Origin: Bacteriovoracaceae bacterium
Lineage (GTDB): Bacteria; Bdellovibrionota; Bacteriovoracia; Bacteriovoracales; Bacteriovoracaceae
Length of the DNA stretch: 49,699 nt
Direction of reading: 5' to 3'
Assembly: GCA_020630335.1 (NCBI GenBank)
Contig: JAHDBN010000018.1
Span: 1-49,699, forward strand
Under the pieces are notes generated by a model. That model saw only the letters and a program-made list of their open reading frames with translations, was not told the origin of the DNA and ran no database searches. This document shows positions 43,803-49,699 of this stretch, one piece after another. How positions within the stretch are numbered: the first letter of the stretch is position 1; each line of letters begins with the position of its first letter. Position numbers and translations under genes: made by a program.

Positions 43803-44030
43803 TAGGCTTCAAATTATCAAATTCTTCTGGATTTGATAATGTGAGTGTGAGGACCGTGAGCCTTGCGCCTGCGTAGCAAAATACAGCAGTGCTACCTAAA
43901 GCACGAGAGTCGACTAGATCCGGGGCCATCGTGATCATGTAATGATACGTATGTAAAAATACTAACGGGTACTCGAGTTTCAACGTGAAGGCCAGAAACC
44001 TCGAGCGGGACGCCTCCGACATCAGATTTT
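43803..44030. ncRNA. Candidate structured RNA or foreign remnant, GC-elevated
   Basis: The 646 bp between 43609 and 44256 contain no convincing gene. Within them this stretch has about half G+C, against roughly one third around it, and several strong hairpins: ATTATCAAAT/ATTTGATAAT (43813-43840, perfect 10 bp), GTAGCA/TGCTAC (43872-43895), CACGA/TCGTG (43902-43933) and CTCGAG+TTTC/GAAA+CTCGAG (43972-44005). I do not recognise RNase P, tmRNA, SRP, 6S, c-di-GMP riboswitch or group II intron signatures. An 84-codon minus-strand frame (43768-44022) shows codon use unlike its neighbours and another minus frame is also mostly open. The strand is undecided. Confidence 0.35.
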
Positions 44031-44255
44031 GTTAAATTAGTTATGAGATGATTCAATGCTTGGGACTGATACTCTTTGGACTATTATTGATTATCTTGAA
44101 ATTACCAACTATTTTCTGTGATTCAACAATTTCAAAAAACTTGAAAATAAATAAGGCAGATGGGCTTTCATCGCTGTTTTTCTTAATAAATTTAAAAAAA
44201 CTAAAAAAATTTTCAAAGACACTAATAATTAATCTCATTTGATTTTTCCAGTTAG

Positions 44256-45440
44256 CTAGTGGATTTGCGACTGAACTACTTTCTTCTTCAAGACTTGGTG
44301 TTTAGCCATCTGTTTAGCAAGTCTTGTTACCACTGGTACAACAACTGAATTTCCAAAACATTTATATGCTCTTGTATCCGATACGGTAATCTTGAACTTA
44401 CTTGGGAAGCCCATTAACCTTGAGCACTCTTTAGGAGTTAACCTTCTTGGATTCTTCTTTGAGCCTTGGTATATTAAAATCTCTGATCCGTCTTTATAGT
44501 AACGAGCGGAAAGGGTCCTAGCTATCTCATTTCTTTTTTTTAGTCCAAACCCAAATCCATTCCCTTTAGCCTTATGTTTTTTTGCATGTCTTTGGAGTCC
44601 AGCCCAAAGTCTATCAGATAATGTATACTTAGGATCTACTGTTCCTTTGGGCTCAAGGATATCTTCCAGAGTTTTGTTTTTTGCTTTAATTATGGGGAAC
44701 TTGAAAGGTTCATCATGATCCAATGTTCCTACAATATAAATTCGTTCTCTATGTTGAGGAACTAATAATCCGCCATCGATAATTTTCTCTTGGACGTCAT
44801 ATCCCAAGTGGGTAAGTGTTTTCATTACAACTTTAAAAGTATTCCCTTTGTCGTGAGATTTTAAATTTTTAACATTCTCAAGTAAAAACATTTTTGGCTT
44901 GTGGTACTTTATTATTCTGGCAACATCAAAGAACAATGTTCCCTGTGTTTCATCTTCGAAGCCATGCTTTTTTCCCATCGATCCTTTCTTAGAGACTCCC
45001 GCAATACTAAAAGGTTGGCATGGGAAACCGCCAACGAGGATATCATGGGATGGTATTTCTTTTTCATCTATTTTTGTAATATCACCCGCTGGTTTTTCAC
45101 CAAAATTGTCTTCATATACTTTTGCAGGATATGGATCATATTCAGAAGAAAAAAGACAGGTTCCACCAGCTTTTTCAAAAGCTATTCTAATTCCACCAAT
45201 GCCAGCAAATAAATCAATAAATGTGAAATCTCCTGAAGCACTTTCAGAAAGTTCTTTCCTCTTCTTAGACAGCTTAGATTCCATTCCATCCATTGCCAGT
45301 GAAAACCACTCTGGCATTTCAATTAAGCCTTGCTCTATTTTTTTTACTTGGCTTGCTTTTATATCCAAACTTTGGGCTATATCGACATGGGATAATCCAT
45401 ATAGATTTTTAAAGTTCAACATTTCTTCAATTGTATTCAA
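44256..45440 (-). CDS. DNA cytosine-5 methyltransferase with N-terminal HTH
   Basis: The start is TTG at 45440 with GGGAG 6 bases upstream. The 394-residue protein has an XRE-like helix-turn-helix at about 7-45 (SHVDIAQSLDIKASQVKKIEQG) and all C5-methylase motifs: DLFAGIGG at 76-83, GGFPCQPFS with Cys141, ENVKNL, and PQHRERIYIVG. Its C-terminal part has RLTPKECSRLMGFP and GNSVVVPV. It protects DNA from the divergently encoded nuclease. In M.EcoRII and M.SsoII, similar N-terminal HTH regions repress R-M transcription, so autoregulation is likely. The target is inferred to be of the CCNGG type. Confidence 0.92.
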   Translation of the reverse strand: MNTIEEMLNFKNLYGLSHVDIAQSLDIKASQVKKIEQGLIEMPEWFSLAMDGMESKLSKKRKELSESASGDFTFIDLFAGIGGIRIAFEKAGGTCLFSSEYDPYPAKVYEDNFGEKPAGDITKIDEKEIPSHDILVGGFPCQPFSIAGVSKKGSMGKKHGFEDETQGTLFFDVARIIKYHKPKMFLLENVKNLKSHDKGNTFKVVMKTLTHLGYDVQEKIIDGGLLVPQHRERIYIVGTLDHDEPFKFPIIKAKNKTLEDILEPKGTVDPKYTLSDRLWAGLQRHAKKHKAKGNGFGFGLKKRNEIARTLSARYYKDGSEILIYQGSKKNPRRLTPKECSRLMGFPSKFKITVSDTRAYKCFGNSVVVPVVTRLAKQMAKHQVLKKKVVQSQIH

Positions 45441-45561
45441 TTTTCTCTCCCAGGCTAGATTTTAATGATAATCGAAAGAAAAAAGACCTGGCAATGATCT
45501 TTATAGCTTTTTTCACGAATAAAATATTAAATAAATTTACCTTTATAACCGATAAGTAATT
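45441..45561. promoter_or_regulatory. Divergent R-M control region with two CCWGG sites
   Basis: The 121 bp between the methylase and nuclease starts hold CCAGG at 45450-45454 and CCTGG at 45487-45491, the site type recognised by MvaI. Their spacing (37 bp) and position suggest control by methylation or methylase binding. No clear operator palindrome is seen. Confidence 0.45.
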
Positions 45562-46890
45562 GTGAATATTAAGACTGTATTAGAGGAACTGGTCACCAAG
45601 AACTGTACCAAGGTATTAATAAAGAAATTAAGCCCTAACGATAACTCTAAAAATCAGGTTTATTTAAGAGGAGAGGCCTCACTTAGGTATTTACCTTTTT
45701 TATCTAGTGAACTTGTAGAACAGAAATCTAAAAAAAAGAAAGCATCGGAATACATATTTAGGAACTTGCTTAATTTTTATTGGATAACTGAAAGTGGAAC
45801 CCATCTTGCTCCTCACGCCAAAGTTATCTTTTATCCTCAATACCCAGAATCTCGTTTTTCAGGTTTTCTAAAAGGGTGCAAGGATTCCCCTCGTAACATC
45901 ATAGGTAAAAGACTGGAGAACAGGTTTTTGGTTTTATCTTTCAATACAGCCGGAGAGTCTTTTGGTTATGTCGACTTCATAGATAAAGAATTTGATACTT
46001 TTTTAAAGAAAAATTTTGATAATTACAAAACAGAAGTTTTCTTTGAGTCTAACATCAATTTGTTACTTAAGGGAAGACAGAAGCAGTCTTTTGAGAACTC
46101 TAAAAAAGAGATTACGAAGGCAATGAAGTTAATTAGTTTAAAAGGTTGGATAAAATCTAAAAAGTTTAATAAGGAAGGAGAAGTTGTTCCATACAAGGCT
46201 CGGAATGGAGGAGGTGTAACTCTTGAAACAGAGCTAGGAATTAGAGCTAATAGCATTGCAGGACCAGATTACATGGGCTGGGAAGTTAAACAACATTCTC
46301 AAGGAAGACCTGTAACACTGTTTACTCCTGAACCTGATGGAGGATATTACAAAGAGAATGGAATAGCAGAGTTCATCAGAATTTTTGGATACCCTGATAG
46401 GAGTGGAAAAAAAAATCGTTTGAACTTTGGAGGAGTACACAGAGTCTCAGATAAGAAACCTCACCATTTAACCAAGTTAAGACTAGTAATACATGGCTAT
46501 AAAAGTGGAAGTTTTACTAGCAAAGATGGACATGTTGGCCTTGTTGATGAGAAAGGAAAGACTGTAGCTTATTGGAGTTTTCCAAAAATCTTAAAACATT
46601 GGCAGAAGAAACATGCGATGACATGTTTTGTTCATAGTGAGAGAAAAGATATCAATGGAGAATATTATTACAAGTATTCTCCATTGATTGAATTAGGTAT
46701 AGAGTCTTCATTTAGTCGGTTCTTATCAGCATTGGAACAGGGAATTGCTTATTATGACCCTGCTTCAAAGTTGTTCTTAGAGCAAGGTAATTGGAAAACG
46801 AAAGCTAGAAGTCAGTTTCGGATAAAAGGTAAAGATCTAGACTTGTTGTATAAAGAGTATTTAAGATTAAATGTTCTCGAATGTGAATAA
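45562..46890 (+). CDS. MvaI/BcnI-family type II restriction endonuclease
   Basis: The start is GTG at 45562 with no strong ribosome binding site, which may keep expression low. The 442-residue protein has the MvaI/BcnI catalytic core: TLETELGI at 220-227, then GPDYMGWEVK with Asp236, Glu241 and Lys243, and TLFTPEPDGG. MvaI and BcnI have about 240 residues, so residues 1-195 are an N-terminal extension (FYPQYPESRFSGFLKG is its most conserved-looking part). The family cleaves CCWGG or CCSGG and acts as monomers. The divergent methylase is its protection partner. Confidence 0.88.
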   Translation: MNIKTVLEELVTKNCTKVLIKKLSPNDNSKNQVYLRGEASLRYLPFLSSELVEQKSKKKKASEYIFRNLLNFYWITESGTHLAPHAKVIFYPQYPESRFSGFLKGCKDSPRNIIGKRLENRFLVLSFNTAGESFGYVDFIDKEFDTFLKKNFDNYKTEVFFESNINLLLKGRQKQSFENSKKEITKAMKLISLKGWIKSKKFNKEGEVVPYKARNGGGVTLETELGIRANSIAGPDYMGWEVKQHSQGRPVTLFTPEPDGGYYKENGIAEFIRIFGYPDRSGKKNRLNFGGVHRVSDKKPHHLTKLRLVIHGYKSGSFTSKDGHVGLVDEKGKTVAYWSFPKILKHWQKKHAMTCFVHSERKDINGEYYYKYSPLIELGIESSFSRFLSALEQGIAYYDPASKLFLEQGNWKTKARSQFRIKGKDLDLLYKEYLRLNVLECE

Positions 46891-46989
46891 ATCATCATTG
46901 ATTATTTCCTGAAAATTAGTTCATGAAATTGTTCATCATAGTGAGAAAATCTGTTGTCTCTTTCTACCCAAGTGAAGTTTTCATATTTA

Positions 46990-47139
46990 GGGGAGCTGAT
47001 CTCACTCCCCAAGAAATACACGTTTTCAAATAAAGAGAAATCTAATTTACATCCCTTTTATGTATTGTTGATAATAATTAATTTTCTTAAAAAGATTGTT
47101 TTTTTGATAATTGCCGAGGCTTAGTTCCTCGGCTTTTTT
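46990..47139 (+). terminator. Hairpin and strong terminator, possible small RNA end
   Basis: GCCGAGG/CCTCGGC (47113-47133) with TTTTTT (47134-47139) is a good plus-strand terminator, 223 bp after the nuclease stop. A second hairpin GGGGAG/CTCCCC lies at 46990-47010. The 253-bp gap 46891-47143 has no gene otherwise, so a small RNA or long 3' leader may end here. Confidence 0.6.
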
Positions 47140-47143
47140 ATTT

Positions 47144-47515
47144 CTACTGAAAACATAGATCATCACTTGTAGTCCCACCTTTACAACCTTTAAATTTAAA
47201 CTCCAAAAGATTACTAACTTCTGGTAATTTAGAGATTACGGTTACATTTCTAATACATCCATAATGGCTCTCATGCTTTAAAGCAAAAGATTCTCCAGTA
47301 ATAAGCCCTGTAGAGTGTCCATCCCAAGTATTTTGATCTAGATAGACTGTCTTTTCATTATTTCCAAATCTGATTGTTGCTTGATTTTCTTTTCTGGAGG
47401 CTTTTATTGATAAATTGATTTCTCTTCTATCAAAGCCCCATTTGATCTTCTTTGAACACTCAAAAGCAAAGGTAATGCTAGATAATAGTAAAATTGATAA
47501 TGTGATATATTTCAT
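47144..47515 (-). CDS. Small secreted Cys-containing protein
   Basis: The 123-residue protein starts after a strong AAGGAG and has a signal peptide (MKYITLSILLLSSITFAFE). The mature part has Cys at about 20, 87, 110 and 118, which may form two disulfides, and looks mostly beta. No family is recognised. It is a single gene between the R-M system and the island-like region. Confidence 0.6.
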   Translation of the reverse strand: MKYITLSILLLSSITFAFECSKKIKWGFDRREINLSIKASRKENQATIRFGNNEKTVYLDQNTWDGHSTGLITGESFALKHESHYGCIRNVTVISKLPEVSNLLEFKFKGCKGGTTSDDLCFQ

Positions 47516-47780
47516 AAATTCTCCTTATCAGAAAAGTAATTTTTTTATTTAATACGTAAAATAGATAAGAAGAATAGTTATTATACTTAATTAGTATGAC
47601 GTTTGTAGTAATCCAAAACCGCTTATTACACCCGACTGTTACAAATTGTTACCAGAGGTGTGATAACCCCTGATCTGACCTGATATTAAGAATTGAATTA
47701 AATGAAGTTCTCATGTCTCACTAGTTAAAATTATTAAGTTAAAGTAATTTTTTGAATTTGCCCTGAATGTGTTCATCATT

Positions 47781-47810
47781 TGGTGGAGGCGGCGAGATTT
47801 AACCCCGTCC
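47781..47810 (-). repeat. Partial tmRNA (ssrA) 3' end, copy 1
   Basis: Read on the minus strand this is GGACGGGGTTAAATCTCG followed by CCGCCTCCACCA. It has the layout of a T-arm plus acceptor strand and CCA end; tmRNA genes with CGCCTCCACCA ends fit best. The T-loop TTAAAT deviates from TTCRANT, so it is a decayed attachment site and not part of a working gene. No 5' half is found. Confidence 0.5.
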
Positions 47811-47983
47811 AATACTTACAGTAACTTAGAACACGAATTCAAGAAGTTAAAAAATTTTCTTTCACCACTTTTCACAACTTTTCATCAAATTTTTCGGCCA
47901 TTGTCACCATTTTGTCATCCAGATGGCCGAATTTTAGGTGATTTGAATCCACTTTATTGATCAATTGGTACTTTTTTTGAGCT

Positions 47984-48005
47984 TGGTGGAGGCGGGTTTG
48001 AATGG
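47984..48005 (-). repeat. Partial tmRNA (ssrA) 3' end, copy 2
   Basis: The 12 bases TGGTGGAGGCGG are identical to copy 1, 203 bp away, and are followed by GTTTGAATGG, which reads CCATTCAAAC on the minus strand and keeps a T-loop-like TTCAAAC. Same orientation as copy 1. It is best explained as a second integration scar. Confidence 0.45.
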
Positions 48006-48091
48006 TTTACGATAGGTAGCAGTAGTGTCATTATCCTGTGACTAAATTACACTGATGTATTTGAGACTATCATTAACTGGGAGCAATAAAG

Positions 48092-48397
48092 ATTAAAAAT
48101 ATTAAAAGAAAGAAACTAGATAGGAAACCTTCTCTTCCTAGAGAGATATTAAATGAGCTATTTCTACAGCCAAATAGTATTACACTACTAGAGTTTGCTA
48201 ATAATCTTTTAGAGTTAACAAATGGAGAAGTTGAAGTAAGTACGATGAAAACAAAGCTAAGTGAGGTTATCAAAGGTAAACGAGTAATTAGTGCAGAGTT
48301 TTCATTGTTGATTTCAGAGCTGCTTGGTACCAATCTAAATATGTGGCTGAATTTACAATCGTCCTTAGATTTGTGGAAAGCAAGTAATAAGTTATGA
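48092..48397 (+). CDS. HigA-like HTH antitoxin frame without canonical start
   Basis: An open frame of about 100 codons ends with TGA at 48395-48397. Its product reads PSLPREILNELFLQPNSITLLEF, then KLSEVIKGKRVISAEFSLLISELLGTNLNMWLNLQ, the full HigA/VapI-type XRE pattern. No ATG, GTG or TTG lies before the domain; the frame is open back to CTG 48077. GGGAG at 48079-48083 precedes ATT at 48092 by 8 bases, so ATT (or CTG) initiation is possible. Otherwise the start was lost and this is a fossil. No HigB toxin gene is visible upstream. Confidence 0.6.
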   Translation: MKNIKRKKLDRKPSLPREILNELFLQPNSITLLEFANNLLELTNGEVEVSTMKTKLSEVIKGKRVISAEFSLLISELLGTNLNMWLNLQSSLDLWKASNKL

Positions 48398-48473
48398 TAG
48401 CATAATATGTCCTAAAATATTGTATAGTCTAATAAATTCGTTTCTGAGCTATATATAATCCAATTCTTAATTA

Positions 48474-48502
48474 TTGTTTAAGTTTTAAAATAGGTATATA
48501 AT
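48474..48502 (+). promoter_or_regulatory. Promoter of the nucleotidyltransferase operon
   Basis: TTGTTT at 48474-48479 and TATAAT at 48497-48502 are 17 bases apart. The expected transcription start (about 48509) is within a few bases of the ATG at 48512, and no ribosome binding site is present, so the mRNA would be leaderless or nearly so. Confidence 0.5.
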
Positions 48503-48511
48503 ATAACTACC

Positions 48512-49042
48512 ATGAGCGATCTAAACATACCTCTTAAAGATTTGAACACTTGGTTATCTGAAAGCAAGATCGAGATAGAACTTGTTGTTATTGGAGCTTT
48601 TGCTATTCATCTTCATGGATATACCAATAGGATGACAATGGATATTGATACTATTACTGCTCTTGAAAATGATCTTGTTTTAAGTAAGATTCAAGAGCTT
48701 GGTAAAAAGTACGGAATTCCACGTTGGTTAAATAATCAGGCATTAGGGTTGATTATGCCAGTTGATTATGAAAAAAGACTCTTAGTTAACTCTCAATTTT
48801 CACATATCACTCTAAAATATTTAGCGAGAACTGATCTAGTGAAATTGAAAGTGGCAGCTTATTTCTATAGGGGGGAGTATGAGAAAAAGGATTTTGAAGA
48901 TCTTAATAGTATAAGTGTTACAGATAAAGAACTTAACGAAGCCTATGATTTTCTTTTAAATTTTCATAAACCTGAAATTAATAAATTCACATTGGACTTT
49001 GATGAGAGATTAAATCAGATCAAAAAGGATTTATCCTTATGA
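48512..49042 (+). CDS. DUF6036/AbiEii-like nucleotidyltransferase
   Basis: The 176-residue protein has the minimal nucleotidyltransferase pattern: VIGAFAIHLHGYTNRMTMDID near 27-47, where Gly, His-Gly, Arg and the Asp-x-Asp pair match AbiEii/DUF6036 proteins. LARTDLVKLKVAAYFYRGEYEKKDFEDL later supplies the usual Lys-Asp region. Such proteins act as toxins that modify tRNA or as accessory factors in toxin-antitoxin and abortive infection systems. The stop overlaps the start of the next gene (ATGA). Function is inferred by family resemblance. Confidence 0.65.
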   Translation: MSDLNIPLKDLNTWLSESKIEIELVVIGAFAIHLHGYTNRMTMDIDTITALENDLVLSKIQELGKKYGIPRWLNNQALGLIMPVDYEKRLLVNSQFSHITLKYLARTDLVKLKVAAYFYRGEYEKKDFEDLNSISVTDKELNEAYDFLLNFHKPEINKFTLDFDERLNQIKKDLSL

Positions 49043-49599
49043 AAAATCTTTCTTTTTTAGATCGCCTAATTTATCTAGGGGGAAACCTTGGAATTAGACC
49101 TAAAATAAAACCTTATGTGGACCTCGAAGAGTTTATTGTTGATTCGACAATAAACTTGAATAATGATTCAAGGACAAGAGAAACAGTTCTTAATTGGATA
49201 TATTTATTTACTCCTTATTTTTCTCCATCTAAATTAAGACGTATCCTAAAAGTAAAAGATTATAATAAGAAAATACTGGGCCAGATCGTAGATTTATTAG
49301 AGTCTCATCCTTTGAACTCTCAAAACTGGTTGATTGTTAGAAAGTTAGCAGATAAGTCTGGGGATCTGAAATTCAATCCTAATCCTGGAAAATATTTAAA
49401 GGACACTGATTTTATTCTCAAGAACTGTGTTGAATTAAGAAATAGAGTTTCAGGAATGTCTCAAGTTTCAGCAGATCTAAAATCTTATTTGAAAAAGAAT
49501 AAAAAGTATAAAAGTTTATATCAGATTGCTAAAGAAACATTTAACCCAAAGAACAGAGTGAATTTTGAGTATAGATTGTTAAATTATCTAAGTGTGTAA
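49039..49599 (+). CDS. Unknown helical partner of the nucleotidyltransferase
   Basis: The 186-residue protein is basic and mostly helical with no signal peptide or membrane segment. No family is recognised. It is translationally coupled to the nucleotidyltransferase (ATGA overlap at 49039), the arrangement of toxin-antitoxin pairs. Its size and order (second gene) differ from AbiEi, which is first and has a winged helix. The last 100 bp of the window after it hold no gene. Confidence 0.5.
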   Translation: MKNLSFLDRLIYLGGNLGIRPKIKPYVDLEEFIVDSTINLNNDSRTRETVLNWIYLFTPYFSPSKLRRILKVKDYNKKILGQIVDLLESHPLNSQNWLIVRKLADKSGDLKFNPNPGKYLKDTDFILKNCVELRNRVSGMSQVSADLKSYLKKNKKYKSLYQIAKETFNPKNRVNFEYRLLNYLSV

Positions 49600-49699
49600 A
49601 AGGTATGTGTATAAAGCAACGAAATTAAACTATTACAATACAGTTGTAAATATGTGAATATTCTTTGGCAGATCAATTTGTAATCATATTCTTATTATA

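Larger units (their letters stand above)
47516..48091. other. Gene-poor region with integration scars
   Basis: The 576 bp hold no credible gene. They contain two tmRNA-end-like repeats (listed separately) and a hairpin CGGCCAT/ATGGCCG at 47895-47929. A 63-codon frame starting at 47769 is explained by the repeats: it reads WWRRRDL, a well-known artefact of antisense tRNA/tmRNA 3' ends. Confidence 0.6.

Noticed and set aside
43768-44022. 84-codon minus-strand frame in the GC-elevated locus
   Set aside because: Codon use and composition differ from all neighbours, no ribosome binding site is seen, and the stretch is full of hairpins; a second minus frame is also long. I prefer a structured or foreign element.
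43841-44030. Group II intron or retron RNA
   Set aside because: No GUGYG 5' end, no domain V pattern, and no reverse transcriptase gene in the window.
44048-44242. Overlapping 60-codon frames on both strands
   Set aside because: Low-complexity Ile/Lys/Phe/Leu products from AT-rich DNA, no ribosome binding site, and neither strand is favoured.
44256-46890. Depletion of CCWGG as proof of the R-M target
   Set aside because: CCWGG sites occur elsewhere in the window (for example near 3674 and 5874) at a rate that by eye does not look reduced, so this gives no support.
47769-47960. 63-codon plus-strand frame starting MFIIWWRRRDL
   Set aside because: The WWRRRDL wording is the typical spurious translation of an antisense tRNA/tmRNA 3' end; the DNA is explained by the repeat at 47781.
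1-49699. CRISPR arrays or insertion sequences
   Set aside because: No regularly spaced direct repeats, cas genes, transposase frames or terminal inverted repeats with target duplications were seen.

Overview
The window is AT-rich (roughly one third G+C by eye), densely coded and rich in secreted proteins: lipoproteins, outer-membrane barrels, a trypsin-like protease, several glycosidase-like proteins, a Fic protein and a phosphatase with signal peptides. Together with the lysine-rich histone-like protein at the left edge, this best fits a low-GC Bdellovibrionota predator of the Bacteriovorax/Halobacteriovorax type. That placement is inference from gene content; no rRNA or intact tRNA is present to confirm it.

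Layout. 0-8.1 kb is an envelope block: a Lys-rich DNA-binding protein running off the edge, a barrel protein, a lipoprotein, a zinc ribbon protein, a NagZ-like GH3 enzyme, an ArfA-like OmpA protein with a small helix-hairpin-helix partner, a second barrel and a DUF547 lipoprotein. 8.2-13.4 kb is a leftward six-gene operon in which every junction overlaps: ECF sigma factor, NrsF-type anti-sigma, TVP38 membrane protein, MerA/Lpd-like disulfide reductase, DUF547 protein and a GH113-like secreted protein. It looks like a self-contained envelope or redox stress regulon. 13.5-24 kb carries a MAPEG/DUF2177 pair, a secreted Fic protein with a C-terminal ADP-ribosyltransferase-like region, a trypsin-like protease, a ceramidase-like membrane hydrolase, an MBOAT/SGNH acyl-transfer pair, periplasmic MsrAB, a large secreted glycosidase-like protein and a cold-shock protein.

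24-34 kb is mostly housekeeping: a secreted PTP-like phosphatase, RhlE, an ABC-F ATPase, RecQ, an HI0933-type flavoprotein and a SulP transporter, plus two unknowns. 35-41.3 kb holds a short DASH-type photolyase homologue with a CPXCG protein, then a carbon/ion module: beta-carbonic anhydrase, a second SulP transporter, a divergent NhaR-like LysR regulator and a CPA2 cation/proton antiporter. The same heptamers (AATCAAT/ATTGATT) lie upstream of both transporters, so the regulator may control both.

41.5-49.7 kb is accessory. It contains a DUF2878-SDR fusion, a MAPEG protein, a GC-elevated multi-hairpin locus with no convincing gene, a type II restriction-modification system (HTH-bearing C5 methylase and MvaI/BcnI-like nuclease, divergent), two partial copies of what looks like a tmRNA 3' end (integration scars), a HigA-like antitoxin frame with no ordinary start codon, and a nearly leaderless two-gene operon of an AbiEii/DUF6036-like nucleotidyltransferase plus an unknown partner. 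The scars and the defence/addiction genes suggest that the border of an integrated island lies near 47.8 kb.

The most interesting observations are the secreted Fic-ART candidate (14.3-16.5 kb), the overlapping ECF operon (8.2-13.4 kb), the unexplained structured locus (43.8-44.0 kb), the CCWGG sites inside the R-M promoter region, and the ssrA-type scars next to the candidate toxin-antitoxin pair.
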